From: Hippopus hippopus
Lineage: Eukaryota; Mollusca; Bivalvia; Cardiida; Cardiidae
Length of the DNA stretch: 64,000 bases
Assembly: GCA_946811185.2 (NCBI GenBank)
Contig: OX328112.1
Coordinates: forward strand, 25,015,558-25,079,557
Reading direction: 5' to 3'
Made by a program: the position numbers and the translations under genes. Below, piece after piece: positions 53,575 to 64,000 of the stretch; position 1 is the first letter of the stretch, and each line of letters opens with the position of its first letter. Below the pieces are notes generated by a model. It was given only the letters and a program-made list of their open reading frames with translations, searched no databases and was not told the DNA's origin.

Positions 53575-53794
53575 CTCTTTACCAAACAACAAAATTTTAT
53601 ACTAGCCCAAAATGAAAGCATTTGCAGTTGACAAAATAAATGTGACTCAAAAATTGAAATTTGTTTAAGGAAGGGTAGAAAACATTGGGGGAAAAGGAGA
53701 AAATGCTGGTTACCAGCATTTTCTCCTTTCGCCACAATGTTTTCAATAGTTTTCTTTCCCAGGGGCATTAAAAGTCGGAATTGTGTGGTAAAGG
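53575..53794 (-). mobile_element. TTAA-MITE, full length
   Basis: TTAA 53571 and 53795. Confidence 0.92.
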
Positions 53795-53809
53795 GTTAAA
53801 ATACCTTAA

Positions 53810-54048
53810 CCTATACAAAAGCAATCCTGTGTTTTGACATTCCAAATTCAAGGTAGCCTTTCCAAAAAATGTGAGAAAAGGAAAAAAATGCTTCTGCTGC
53901 TGCTTATCAGCATTTTCTTCTCTTTTAACAAAAAATTTTGGCTCCTTCAAAACCTAATGCTATCACTTGAGCCACATTTTGTCTATGCTGTCTGCAATTT
54001 ATTATGCTTTCAATATGTCCAAGTCTAAAATTTTGTCATGTGGTAGAC
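53810..54048 (+). mobile_element. TTAA-MITE with expanded CTG loop
   Basis: TTAA 53806 and 54049; ATGCTTCTGCTGCTGCTTAT. Confidence 0.82.
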
Positions 54049-54292
54049 TTAAGAAGGAACGCATGTTTCTAGAGTTTCACATTGTTTATGCATAACTGTG
54101 TGTTTATATGGTAACATCTGATCGACATTTATATACAGAATTTGCCATTTAGAATCACACATGTAAAAAAGTGTCGACTTATAAATAATTCATGGAATAG
54201 TTTCTTATTCAATATGTTACATGGTATGAAAGATAACCCTTTTTTCGCTGTGACTTTTTCATTATCATGAGGTATTGTGTTACCTTGTATTG

Positions 54293-54545
54293 GGTTGTAT
54301 TGGAGTTTAACGTCATTTTAACAGCTTAGGTCATATCATGGCGGTCAGTGATGCACCCATGTGTTTCCTGGCTTTCTCACACCAGTACTGACACAACTTT
54401 CTTTCCATAGCCACTGACTAGTTTTCTCACATGCATTAGAGGTGAGAGGCGAAAAAACGCTGGAAAGAAAGTTGGCCACAACCGGGTATTGAACCCGCGA
54501 CCTCCAGGTCACGAGTCAAATACGCTGAGCTACCAGGCTGGCCTA
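54293..54545 (-). mobile_element. SINE type B
   Basis: Close relative of the copy at 43266. The head is preserved as GGGTTCAATACCCGGTTG on the minus strand and TAGCTCAGCG. It stands next to the reverse MITE at 54552. Confidence 0.82.
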
Positions 54546-54551
54546 TTGTGT

Positions 54552-54775
54552 TACCTATTTACCAAACAACAAAATTTTTGACTTGTCTAAGTCCAAAGCA
54601 TTTGCAGACAACAAATTTAATTCGACTGAAATGGTAGATTGTTTTTGAAAAATAGAGAAAACTTTGTGAGAAAAAGAGAAAAGGTTGGTTACAAGCATTT
54701 TCTCCTTTTCTAGAAAAAGTTTTCAAAAGGCCTCTGTCTCTGGGTTGTTAAATCTGGGAATGGTGTGGTAACAAG
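54552..54775 (-). mobile_element. TTAA-MITE
   Basis: Hairpin mispaired at several positions. Confidence 0.8.
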
Positions 54776-54816
54776 TTTACCCTTAGGCTGCTAACCGCGA
54801 CTCACTGACCTTTTGC

Positions 54817-54880
54817 GGACAGTGCAGATCAAGATCAGACTGCACAAAACGTGCAGTCTGATCTGTGATCTACACTGTCC
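54817..54880. repeat. family 2 hairpin
   Basis: GGACAGTGCAGATCAAGATC ... TGTGATCTACACTGTCC; a second, weaker copy follows at 55003-55064. Confidence 0.85.
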
Positions 54881-55002
54881 ATGCTACATAACCCTTGGAG
54901 CACCAAGTAAACCCCAACAGACATTTTCTAGAAAAAAGACGGTGCCAAATAGTTGCAATATCAAGGCTACTTTTGTCAAGGATTTTTCAGCAAAGTGAAT
55001 GG

Positions 55003-55064
55003 TGTAGGTCAAAGATCTGACTTGCAGGTTTTATGCAGTCTGATTTTGATCTACACTGTCTGCA
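55003..55064. repeat. family 2 hairpin, diverged
   Basis: GTGTAGGTCAAAGATCTGAC ... TTTTGATCTACACTGTC. Confidence 0.7.
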
Positions 55065-55096
55065 AAGGCTTAGTCTTATGTTGTGAAAGGTGCTTT

Positions 55097-55313
55097 AGCT
55101 CTTTATCAAACAACAAAATTTTAGACTTGTCCAAAATTGAAAGCATTTGCAGATTGAAAAAATAATGTGAATCAAAAATTGAAAATTGTTTCGGAAAGGT
55201 AGAAAACATTGTTGGAAAAGGAGAAAATGCTGGTTACCTGCATTTTCACCCTTTCCAACGTTTTCAAAAGGCTTCTTTCTCAGCTGTGTGAAAATCTGGT
55301 ATTGTTTGGTAAA
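55097..55313 (-). mobile_element. TTAA-MITE
   Basis: GTTGG/CCAAC variant in both hairpin arms. Confidence 0.85.
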
Positions 55314-55644
55314 GGATTTATGGTTTATGAATAAGGTTAAAAATGGTTTTGAACATAAAACTAACAAATAATTTATTCATATGGGAAAAGATAAAACTTT
55401 GCAACAAGTAGTTGCAACTGTTAGGACTCTTTCTCTTTTTTGATACATTTTTTTTTTTTTACAAAGTTTCCTTTTAAATGATATACATACATGTTTCAAT
55501 TGTATAGTGAAACAGATTGTATAAAGATTTCAACAGTGACCTTTATTAATATTCTAGACACTCTTTGTCCCCCTCCCCTCAAAAAAAAAAGCATTGAAAT
55601 TTTGGAGATGATTAATATTGCACAAATGATGGAATTTGTCTTTA

Positions 55645-55867
55645 AACCTTTGCCAAAGAATTTTGAGTTTTAACTGCAATAAAGATTAAGACTTTTGAAA
55701 ACATCATAGTAAAAGGAGAAAATGCTGGAAACCAGCATTTTCCCCTATAACCACAAATGTTTTCTTTCCTTCCAAAAATAAGCTTCAGTTTTTTATCCAC
55801 ATTTATTTTGTTGTGTGCAAATACTCTAGGTTTGGAAAAGTCTAAAATTTTGCTGTTTGGTAAAAGG
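55645..55867 (+). mobile_element. TTAA-MITE
   Basis: Right TTAA 55868; a partial hairpin of another copy follows to 55960. Confidence 0.83.
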
Positions 55868-56059
55868 TTAAACTGTAGAAAAAGATGTGAGAACAGGAGG
55901 AAATTCTGGTTATTTTCTCCATTTAGCAGAATGCTTTCTAAAGCCTTCTCTTGGCATATTATATTGTGAGTTGGATTCCCATTTGAATTGCAACTGTGAG
56001 CTTTAATAGGTACTAACAACATAGATTTTAGACAAGAAGTATTCATTCAGAACTTGATC

Positions 56060-56510
56060 ACTCTTAGTTAAAGGGATCTGCGGTTATTTTGAATCACTCC
56101 AATTACAGCCCAACTAGTAATTAGAGACCGTTAAAGGACAGCATACAGTCTCTTAATGGAAGGTGGTCTTTTAATGCAAGTTCAGTTCAGTTGAAGGAGG
56201 GATGTAGATTCACAACAGTGAACTCTTAAAGCATGGGGTTGCTTTACAAAGATGGTTTTACAAGACAGGTTTGATTGTTTCTTCACATGAAACAAAATAA
56301 GCAAGAAAAGGCACTTTCTTCATAAAATTTTTACAGTTGAAAGGCGGGACTTCAGCAGAAAACAGTCGACCAATCAGAGATGTCCCTGGAGATTGAGCTT
56401 TTTGAGATAGTGAATCTTGAGACAATTAACACCACATTAAACATTGATTTTTTTTTGTGCACATGACTTTTTTTCTTCTTAAATCTTGGTTTTCTAGAAG
56501 CCCTGAGGCT
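56060..56510. other. sequence with no recognised feature
   Basis: Contains a tract with GACCGTTAAAGGACAGCATA, possibly an unlisted repeat present once here. Confidence 0.3.
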
Positions 56511-56518
56511 TTTGCATG

Positions 56519-56738
56519 TCACCAAACCATCCCAAGTTTTTAATACCCTGAGGAAGAATGCCTTTTGAAAACATTATGGAAAAAGGAGAAAATGCAGGTA
56601 GCCAGCATTTTGTGCTTTGCCCACAATGTTTTCTTCACTTCCAAAGACAAAATTCATCATTTTAGACACATTTGACTTGGCGTCTGCAAATGTTTCCAAT
56701 ATGGACCGGTCTAAAACTTTATCATCAAGCAAAAGAGT
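56519..56738 (+). mobile_element. TTAA-MITE
   Basis: Both termini weathered; hairpin has three mismatches. Confidence 0.78.
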
Positions 56739-56825
56739 TTATCTGGGATGTCAAGAATTATAGCTGTTTAACCCATTATTTTCCAAATGCTTTTTTTTTA
56801 ACCCCTGTAGTGTTTAATAAAAAAA

Positions 56826-57000
56826 ATGAGCCATGCTTTGGCAAAAGGGAGTTTAATGGATCTCCCTGATGCATCATACCGAGCATTAGTCATCACATAA
56901 TTACGTGCCCATTAAATCCATTTGTCTAATAACCGGCTGAATCTAGAGGTAGAATGGTCCTTGGACATGCAGAAATTTTTAGCAAAAAGTTTCAGTCCAC
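56826..57000. mobile_element. MITE family 3, right end missing
   Basis: GAGCCATGCTTTGGCAAAAG through TGGTCCTTGGACATGCAGAA. Confidence 0.65.
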
Positions 57001-57068
57001 TACTATGTTAAGCAGCAGCTTAGGGACACTCGAAATGTGCATGCTGAAAACAAGTGCTTGCTTTGGTA

Positions 57069-57233
57069 ACTCTTTATCGAACGACAATATTCTAGACTTG
57101 TCCAAATTGAGGGCATTTGCAGACGAAAAACTTAAGGTGGCTCAAATGTTAAAATTTGTCTTTCATAGGATAGAAACATTGTTGGAAAAAGGAGAAAATG
57201 CTGGTTACGAGTTAATACATGTGTGGTAAGGAG
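57069..57233 (-). mobile_element. TTAA-MITE, right hairpin arm deleted
   Basis: GCTGGTTACGAGTTAATACA joint; right TTAA 57234. Confidence 0.8.
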
Positions 57234-57291
57234 TTAATACAGGAAAATTTGAACATTTTTGTCTTCTCATGGTACTGAAATGCTTGCTTAA

Positions 57292-57512
57292 CTCATTACC
57301 AAACGACAAAATTTTTGGCTTGTCCAAATCGAAAACAGTTGCAGACGACAAAATAAAAGTGACTGAAAATTTGAAAATTATTTTATGAAGGGTAGAAAAC
57401 ATTGTGAGAAAAGGAGAAAATGCTGCTTACCAGCATTTTCTCCTTTTCCCACAATGTTTTCTAAAGGCTTCTTTCTCAGGGTCGTCAAAAGTAGGGATTG
57501 TGTGGTAATGGG
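57292..57512 (-). mobile_element. TTAA-MITE, full length
   Basis: TTAA 57288 and 57513. Confidence 0.92.
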
Positions 57513-57591
57513 TTAAACAAGTTTCTTGTTTAACGACATTCGCGACAGTTTCCATTATCACGCTTCGTCTAACTATCATGCTCACCTTTTT

Positions 57592-57890
57592 ACTCGAAAC
57601 GGTGAGCACCTAACACAGTTGATCCTGCCACACTTGTCTTGTCAATGTCTTCAGAGTGGATAAACCAAGAACTAAAATGCGTCGTTTTATGTCAGCAAAA
57701 CGAAGAAAAAAGTATTTGAATCAAGCCAAATAATTATATGCGAAGCAAGAATCCGAAATTACCTATTCAAAAGATCGGACTGAAAGTCAAAGTGAATCAC
57801 CGAACTACGTCACCTAACAACAGAAATATGGACACATGCTACCAGCGCTCTATTTTGCAGACGTATCATTGAGCTAAAACATCCTTTCAG
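57592..57890 (-). other. unique GC-richer segment, possible first exon
   Basis: Not similar to any repeat in the window. Read on the minus strand it carries a TGACGT half-site and ends in TAAAAAG|GTGAGC, a good donor sequence. It could be a promoter and untranslated first exon, but no downstream exon was identified. Confidence 0.15.
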
Positions 57891-57899
57891 ATGCAGATA

Positions 57900-58198
57900 C
57901 TTTCAGTTTGGTCTAGTCCAAAATCATGTCACTTGGTAAAGACTTGCAGAAAAAAAGGAGCTGTAACTCTTTCTCCTTTACCGGGTTATCCCTTATCTTG
58001 ATGAGTCTGCACCCGACAACATTAGAAAATATTGATGTCAAAAGGAGAAATTGCTCCTACTGACTGATGTCTCCTTTTCGCACAATGATTTCTGACCCAT
58101 CAAAGGACTGTCATACATGAATACCAGGTTACGCTTTAGCGTCTGCAAACGCGTCAAATTTAGAAAAGTCCAGAATTAGTCGTTTAGTAATGGGTTAA
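57900..58198 (+). mobile_element. TTAA-MITE, variant core, plus right-end fragment
   Basis: AAGGAGAAATTGCTCCTACT and GATGTCTCCTTTTCGCAC; related to the variant core at 52625. Confidence 0.65.
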
Positions 58199-58199
58199 A

Positions 58200-58890
58200 T
58201 GCTAACATCATTATTACATTTATATGCTATGGATTAGTTTATTATGACAAACAAACTTGATTCTTATAAACATTGGTGAATTGTTGAAAAAATTGAGATA
58301 ATTTACTTCATATCATGTCTTTGTCTTTGACAAAGCCTACATTTACTCATTAGTTATTGCCCCACCCACAAACTTAAAATGTATTTTCTTAAAAAATAAG
58401 GCAAGTGACCTATTTGTTTTAAGCCTGATTCTTTTAGTTTAGTACCTGAATATTATATACAGAAAAAATAAGAAAAATCTGAATGTTAGAACATTGAAAA
58501 AAATAACTTTAAAGGATACTCTTTGTTTTTTGGGTTTTTTCCCAAAATAAAGGTGTTTTAGCCATAAGTCAAAGGTATTTTTCTTCAAAGATTGATACTC
58601 AGTATACTCTAAATTATTTTTTTCATTAAATTTGATGTTTTACCAATACAATGACATAAAATTTGCTTATAATTGTTGTCATTTAAAAAAATATAAAGAC
58701 TTAGTTTTCATAGGTGAAATTTCATCCTGAACTGCCGTAATGCAGGGTGTACTAAAAGAAATATTCATAGAATTTTCCCAAAGCTGGTGACCCCCTTTTT
58801 TTATCTCCTATATTTGAAGATCAGATAATATACTATCACCACACAAAGTTTCATGAAATTCTGAATGTTTTCAAAAAATGGTGAAACTGT
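58200..58890. other. AT-rich sequence, nothing recognised
   Basis: Poly-A/T tracts, no open frame of note. Confidence 0.4.
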
Positions 58891-58901
58891 AGCGACTTTA
58901 A

Positions 58902-59122
58902 GTCTTTACCACACAATCCCAACTTTTAACGACCCTGCAAAAAAAAGCTTTTGAAAACATTGTAGGAAAAGGAGAAAATGCTGGTAACCAGCATTTTCTC
59001 CTTTTCCCACAATGTTTTCCACCCTGCTGGAAACAAATTTCAATTTTTGTGTTATGTTTATTTTGTTGTCAGCAACTGCTTTCAATTTGGACCAGCCTAA
59101 AATTTTGTCGTTTGGTAAAGAG
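58902..59122 (+). mobile_element. TTAA-MITE, full length
   Basis: TTAA 58898 and 59123. Confidence 0.92.
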
Positions 59123-59136
59123 TTAAGAGACTTTAA

Positions 59137-59352
59137 GTCTATACCAAAGGACAGAATGTTGGGCCTGACGAAATTGAAAGAATTTGCAGACAACAAAATA
59201 TATGTCTCTCAAATGATGATTTGTGTCTTTGATAGGTAGTAAATGATGAAAAAGGAGAAACTGCTGGTCACCAGCTTTTTCTCTTTTTGCCACAGTGTTT
59301 TTAAAACCTTCTTCTTCAGAGTCAATAAAACTTGGGATTGTAAGGTAAGGGT
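59137..59352 (-). mobile_element. TTAA-MITE
   Basis: Left hairpin arm shortened. Confidence 0.8.
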
Positions 59353-59399
59353 TAGCAGAGGTGGTTACTAAGACAGTTTTTACCGAAACTTTAATGAAG

Positions 59400-59625
59400 A
59401 CCTTTTTTACCTAACAACTAAATTTTAGCCTAGTCCAAATTGAAAGCATTTGCAGACGACAAATAAGATGAGGCACAAATGACAAATTATGTCTTTGGTA
59501 GGGTAGAAAAAACATTGTGAAAAAAGAAGAAAATGCTGGTTACCAGTATTTTCTCTTTTTCCCACAATGTTTTCCAAAGCCCCTTTTGTTAGGGTAGTTA
59601 AAATGCGGGATTGTGTAGTAAAGAG
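59400..59625 (-). mobile_element. TTAA-MITE
   Basis: Right TTAA 59626. Confidence 0.85.
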
Positions 59626-59666
59626 TTAAGGCTATTTTTGCCAGGGTATGTCACAGAATTTTTGAC

Positions 59667-59728
59667 AATGTAGATCCAAGCCTCAACTGCATACTATAGG
59701 CAGTCTGATCTTGATGTACACTGTTTGA
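59667..59728. repeat. family 2 hairpin, diverged
   Basis: ACAATGTAGATCCAAGCCTC ... TCTTGATGTACACTGTTTG. Confidence 0.7.
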
Positions 59729-59758
59729 TATAGCACCAATGTTGCTTTGAGCATAGTA

Positions 59759-59938
59759 ACCATTTACCTGACGACAAATTTTTAGCCTTATCCAAATTGA
59801 AAGCATTTGCAGACGACCTTGATAGAATAGAGAACATTGAGGGAAAAGGAGAAAATGCTGATAACCAGCATTTTCTCCTTTTGCAACAATGTTTTCTAAA
59901 GGCTTCTTTTCCAGGGTCGTTGTGCAATAAAGGGATAA
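59759..59938 (-). mobile_element. TTAA-MITE, internal deletion left of hairpin
   Basis: GCAGACGACCTTGATAGAAT joint. Confidence 0.82.
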
Positions 59939-59939
59939 G

Positions 59940-60270
59940 AGTTGATTACTTTTCATTATTTCACTAAACCCTTGATTCCAGCTTGCCAGCATGCATAAAT
60001 AATTAATGCAGCTCAGTCCACCCAGCTGCTTTATTTATCGTTGTGTTAGTGTGAGGTTATCCATATTTGGAATTAGGGTGTCAGAAATGGTACTCTGTAG
60101 ATCATTTCATCTGTCCATACAATAATTCTTGGAAGTGCTGTTAAACTGTTTTATTTATCATTGGTAGAAGATTTGTAGAGCTCATTAAAAATGAAAGATA
60201 ATGTTTGAGGTAGATGTATCTGTAGGAAACATGCTTTTAGTGGTGGATTTCTCGAAATGTGGTAGGTTAT
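59940..60270. other. sequence with no recognised feature
   Basis: Lies between the last intact MITE and family 5. Confidence 0.35.
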
Positions 60271-60274
60271 TTCA

Positions 60275-60500
60275 TAGGGCCTATCAAAAAAATATCTGTG
60301 TTAGGGTTTCCTGACCCTACCTAGAAAATGCTGCTGATCCTAAACTTTTTACGCTACAATTAAAAAAAATGTTGGGTGTGATTTTGATACATGGTCCATG
60401 TAAAAAGTTTCTGGGAAAAAAAATCCCTACCTACCCTGCCAACAGCATCTCTGGCCAAAACCCTGAACACAGATATTTTTTTGTAAGGTCTAAGTGTTGT
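60275..60500. mobile_element. MITE family 5, second copy
   Basis: ATCAAAAAAATATCTGTGTT and its complement AACACAGATATTTTTTTGTA form the ends. Same interior as the copy at 1588, in opposite orientation. Confidence 0.75.
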
Positions 60501-60590
60501 TTCAATATATTTTCTGACATAAACAATGAGCAAAACTGTGTGGATAAAGAAGAAAATGAGGTATTCAGCATTTTTTTGTTTTAGCACTAT

Positions 60591-63500
60591 CACTGTGTTG
60601 TAAGCTGTACGGGACGAAATGTGTAGTCACTTCCAAGATGGCGGACTGTTTACATGGAGAAAGGTGGGTGTCACATTTTATCATCAATAACTTTTTTTCT
60701 TGAAACCTTCCAGTCATGATACTTACAATATATTGTGGGGGAATGATATGGTAAGCCTCGGTGCTATATAGCAAAGAGCCAGTGCCATTATCCGATACGT
60801 CATATCGGCGTAAACATTGCCATTCGGTAAAATTTAAATTTTAAGCGTGGAACTTGCATCGTTTTTAGTTATAGAATGGAAAATAAGCTAATGCAGTGGA
60901 TGAAGGTTGTTATTTCTGTAGGTATTCATCATGTACTTTTCAATGATTACTGTAATTTTTGTGAAATATGTCTTGAAAGACCCGAAAACATGTGTTTTGT
61001 ATATCGCTAATGCAGCGGTGTAGTCCACATCAACAATTTCACACACAGCAGTGTAGACACGTTGTTTTCTGAACGGTTTAGACACAATTTAAAGCACAAT
61101 GTATGTACGGTTTAGACAAAACTGGCTTGGTCTTGAAACGAATCTATTCTTTTCTGAATATAACGTAACTTGGCGTTAATCCAGAATCCTGAAAATTGGC
61201 ACCAACAGTTCGAGACAGTCTCCCTTATTACCGAAACCCACCGAAGGAACCGTCTGGAACCGGTATCAAGACAGTTCCCCGACAAGACAGTTCCCCGACA
61301 CAAGTTTTCGAGACAGTTCCCCGACACTTTTGAAGACAGTTCACGGACACTTTTGTTTCATGGCAAATAACCTTTTATACTATAGAATTTACACAATTAT
61401 GATTGATAATCATGAGAAATTAGAAATTTTCATGGATAATTGATGTTGTGATCGAATTATCTGTACCCTGTGAAGATTTCTATATAGAACGACGGATAGT
61501 TATTGTCTCATGGGTGAATTCATGACGAATCACGCCTGTCATGAACATATGAGAATTCTAAGAAGACTTTTAGCCAGCCTCAAAGTTGATAAAAGGATAG
61601 ACAGTATTTGGCGCTGAATAATTTGTACATGTATTTTAGTTATTTGCATTCCCCTGTTTTATAGAAATACAGTAGAGGGCAAGGGGGGTTCTGAGTGAAA
61701 TACCTTTTCTGTTTATCTTGTACACTCGGACAATTTTGCATACATGTATATTGTAGATCTATATATATATACCATGGGAGAATGTAGTCTATTTCGACAT
61801 TGTTTGATATTTTGTGACGATAGGCCGTCAAATTGTTCCGTCGAACTAAGCTTATAGGCATTACCACGATGACGAAATGTACGCGCCAATTAGTTTAAAC
61901 ATTTATTTTACAAGATTGAGAAACAAGTTCTAACAACTTATACTAATCTCTCTCGATTCTCACCAATTACATGTACAAACACTTCACAAACGATCATTTA
62001 TCCATAAAATCCTCTATCAAACATGTTTTTTATCAAGATTGAGAAACAAGTTCTAACAACTTATACTAATCTCTCTCGATTCTCACCAATTACATGTACA
62101 AACACTTCACAAACGATCATTTATCCATAAAATCCTCTATCAAACATGTTTTTTATCCATGATAAGATTTATTTTGTTGTTTGACATCGAACAAAAGTGT
62201 CGGGGAACTATCTACATGTGTCGGGGAACTGTCTCCAAATCTGTCAGGGAAGTGTCTTGTTGGGGAACTGTCTTGTTCCCGTGGAACCGACAAGGGATCA
62301 TCGTGGAACGAAAAGAGATAGTTAGGAACAAAAGAGTGCATCAAGAGATTATTTACAATATTATTTATGTAATAGTCAGTATTATATCACGAAAAAATAA
62401 ATTATGAAATTACTAATGAAAGTTTGTGCAATTACAAATCAATTCCAGCATGGTGGCAGCCATAATTTCAATCATTCACTTAGGATGATAATTACTATCC
62501 CGGACTTGCCAATCATTTTTATTTCAGAGTTGTTTGAAATACTTTCGCTGATTCGTATCTTGGTATCTGTTTGTTTAATATCTAGTTAAAGTTTTTGCTT
62601 TCTGTGCCACTGTTCGAGTAAAATATGACTGGTAGGTTAACAGGGGATGGGGGATCTACAAAAATTCCGACTGGAGTAAAAAGTATGTTATGTAATTGTT
62701 GTTTTTACCCCAAAAGGAAAAATCGTAAGATGGAATTCCGTGTGATCGATATTCACAATTTTCATTTACCATTGTACAGTTTGATTTCATAATATACGGG
62801 TCATAGATTTATATTTATAAAATCGAATGTTACCCATTAAGATAAGTTACCTCATAAAGTTTTTTATTTATTCTTATCGTTTCCCGAATGTTTCTTTCGG
62901 CCCTGGACTACATCTTGTAGGTGAATACGCAGACCCGTTCGCAAAGTACCAAAGAAATTTCAATTTCCCATATTTTGATCATAGGAAGGCAATCGATGAT
63001 TAGCGAAACACTTTCAAAACATGAATAATTCCCGTGGCATCTTATTTGATATAAGTTTGTCTTAAAGAATATACAGGATAGCGATAATATTGTATTTCCA
63101 AAAGCCCTGATGTTATTTTTGTTTCAGTACTATAAATGCTATGGAAGATACTGTCAAATTTTATGTCTAAACCGTACAGAATATAAAGCTTATGTCTGTG
63201 TCTAAACCGTTCAGAAAACAACGTGTCTACACCGCTGTGTGTGAAATTGTTGATGTGGACTACACCGCTGCATTGGCGATTTGCATAACACATGTTTTCG
63301 GGTCTTTCAAGACATATTTCACAAAAATTACCGTAATCATTGGAAAGCACGTGATGAATACCTACAGAAACAACAACCTTCATCCACTGCATTAGCTTAT
63401 TTTCCATTCTATAACTAAAAACGATGCAAGTTCCACGCTTAAAATTTAAATTTTACCGAATGGCAATGTTTACGCCAATACGACGTATCGAATAATGGCA

Positions 63501-63692
63501 CTGGCTCTTTGCTATATAGCACCGAGGCTTACCATATCATTCTCCCACAATATATTGTAAGTATCATGACTGGAAGGTTTCAAGGAAAAAAGTTATTGAT
63601 GATAAAATGTGACACCCACCTTTCTCCATGTAAACAGTCCGCCATCTTGGAAGTGACTACACATTTCGTCCCGTACAGCTTACAACACAGTG
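60591..63692. mobile_element. TIR transposon with ~525-bp arms, non-autonomous
   Basis: The left arm (60591 to about 61115) and right arm (about 63163 to 63692) are near-perfect inverted copies starting CACTGTGTTGTAAGCTGT. A 5-bp duplication ACTAT flanks the element (60586-60590, 63693-63697). MITE sequence resumes on both sides, so a TTAA-MITE was split. Inside are four GACAGTTCCCCGACA-like blocks (61270-61350), inverted ones at 62195-62280, and a 123-bp direct duplication (61912-62157). Each arm has open frames of about 65 codons, mirror images of each other because the arms are identical. No transposase domain. CAAGATGGCGG in the arms resembles a YY1 site. Superfamily unknown. Confidence 0.8.
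61912..62157. repeat. 123-bp direct duplication
   Basis: Two adjacent, almost identical copies, each starting AAGATTGAGAAACAAGTTC and ending CAAACATGTTTTTTATC, within the long-arm element. Confidence 0.95.
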
Positions 63693-63919
63693 ACTATGTA
63701 TGCTACCCTTTCAAAAACAGATTCTATCATTTTAGCGACATTTAGTTTGACCTCTGCAAGTGCTTTCAATTGTAACAAGTAACATATTCTGTAGTGTGTT
63801 TATAAGTCAAGGCATAAGATTTGTAAGCAGCAGTTAAGAGATAAAAATCTGCCTATTGTGCTCGACATATTGGAAAGACCTTTGGCATGGCATTGCAGAG
63901 GCCCAGCCTTGTACTAAAT

Positions 63920-64000
63920 TGAACCCAAGAAAGATGTGATTAAAATGATCTGTTGCTAGAATATAACTGAAGAACTGTTGAAAGCAGTTTAAGCCACCAA
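63920..64000 (+). mobile_element. SINE type A 3' fragment, runs off the window
   Basis: Weak match to the tail region (GAATATAACTGAAGAACTGT, then TTTAAGCCACC). Confidence 0.35.

Larger units (their letters stand above)
60540..63810 (+). mobile_element. TTAA-MITE remnant split by the long-arm element
   Basis: AGAAGAAAATGAGGTATTC before, and CTACCCTTTCAAAAACAGAT with GCAAGTGCTTTCAATTG after. Confidence 0.55.

Noticed and set aside
13345..59196. Dozens of short frames containing GKGENAGYQHFLLFPQCF or GKRRKCWLPAFSPFPTMF
   Set aside because: They translate the MITE hairpin in different frames and orientations. Conservation follows the DNA palindrome, not the protein.
60888..63395. A conserved 65-residue frame present twice (VSKPFRKQRVYTAV...)
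   Set aside because: The two copies are the mirror arms of one element, so identity is expected without selection on protein.

Overview
The window looks like animal nuclear DNA, most likely from a bivalve or other mollusc. The supports are AT-rich sequence, GT/AG-bounded coding exons separated by long introns, tRNA-headed SINEs, a mariner, a hAT and very many small palindromic DNA elements. There are no prokaryotic operons, rRNA, bona fide tRNA genes or CRISPR arrays. The phylum is inferred from the repeat style (core-repeat elements of about 160 bp like bivalve pearl/Helentron elements, and SINE tails ending in ATCA repeats), not proven.

The one gene I can name is the 5' part of a FAM126/hyccin gene on the + strand. 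Four phase-0 coding exons (3857-3898, 5261-5365, 7943-8077, 32903-32947) encode the first 109 residues, ending in an IEAFLLSVYNL motif. Hyccin is the PI4KA-TTC7 complex subunit that supports plasma-membrane PI4P synthesis. Intron 3 is 24.8 kb long. No later hyccin exon was recognised. Two phase-compatible exon-like segments at 50574-50611 and 51472-51605 could not be assigned. On the minus strand, 23-160 looks like a 3'-terminal exon and 3496-3570 like another exon, so an unidentified gene may run leftward, roughly head-to-head with hyccin.

Most of the rest is transposon debris. The dominant component is one family of about 220-bp, TTAA-flanked MITEs (roughly 100 whole or partial copies, about a third of the window). 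Each copy has a nearly perfect central hairpin of about 66 bp. Copies often abut and share a single TTAA. Many are split by younger insertions: tRNA-SINEs, a pearl-like element (6251-7468), a TIR element (49006-49591), a CAGAGCTCC-ended MITE (18724-18915, 34009-34196) and a 3.1-kb element with arms of about 525 bp (60591-63692). Other landmarks are a non-autonomous hAT with a perfect 8-bp duplication (2282-3487), a dead mariner (22870-24196), a 1.3-kb minisatellite of 18-bp units (27545-28890), a 32-bp tandem repeat made from a MITE end (26629-26881), and several short palindrome families.

Almost every long open frame is a by-product of these repeats. The MITE hairpin, the 18-bp minisatellite and the 162-bp core repeats all stay open in several frames without being genes. 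I saw nothing that amounts to a new multi-gene system. The most interesting signals are the MITE family (paired changes in the two hairpin arms, shared TTAA junctions, precise core deletions), the hAT inserted at a candidate exon, and the long-arm TIR element.
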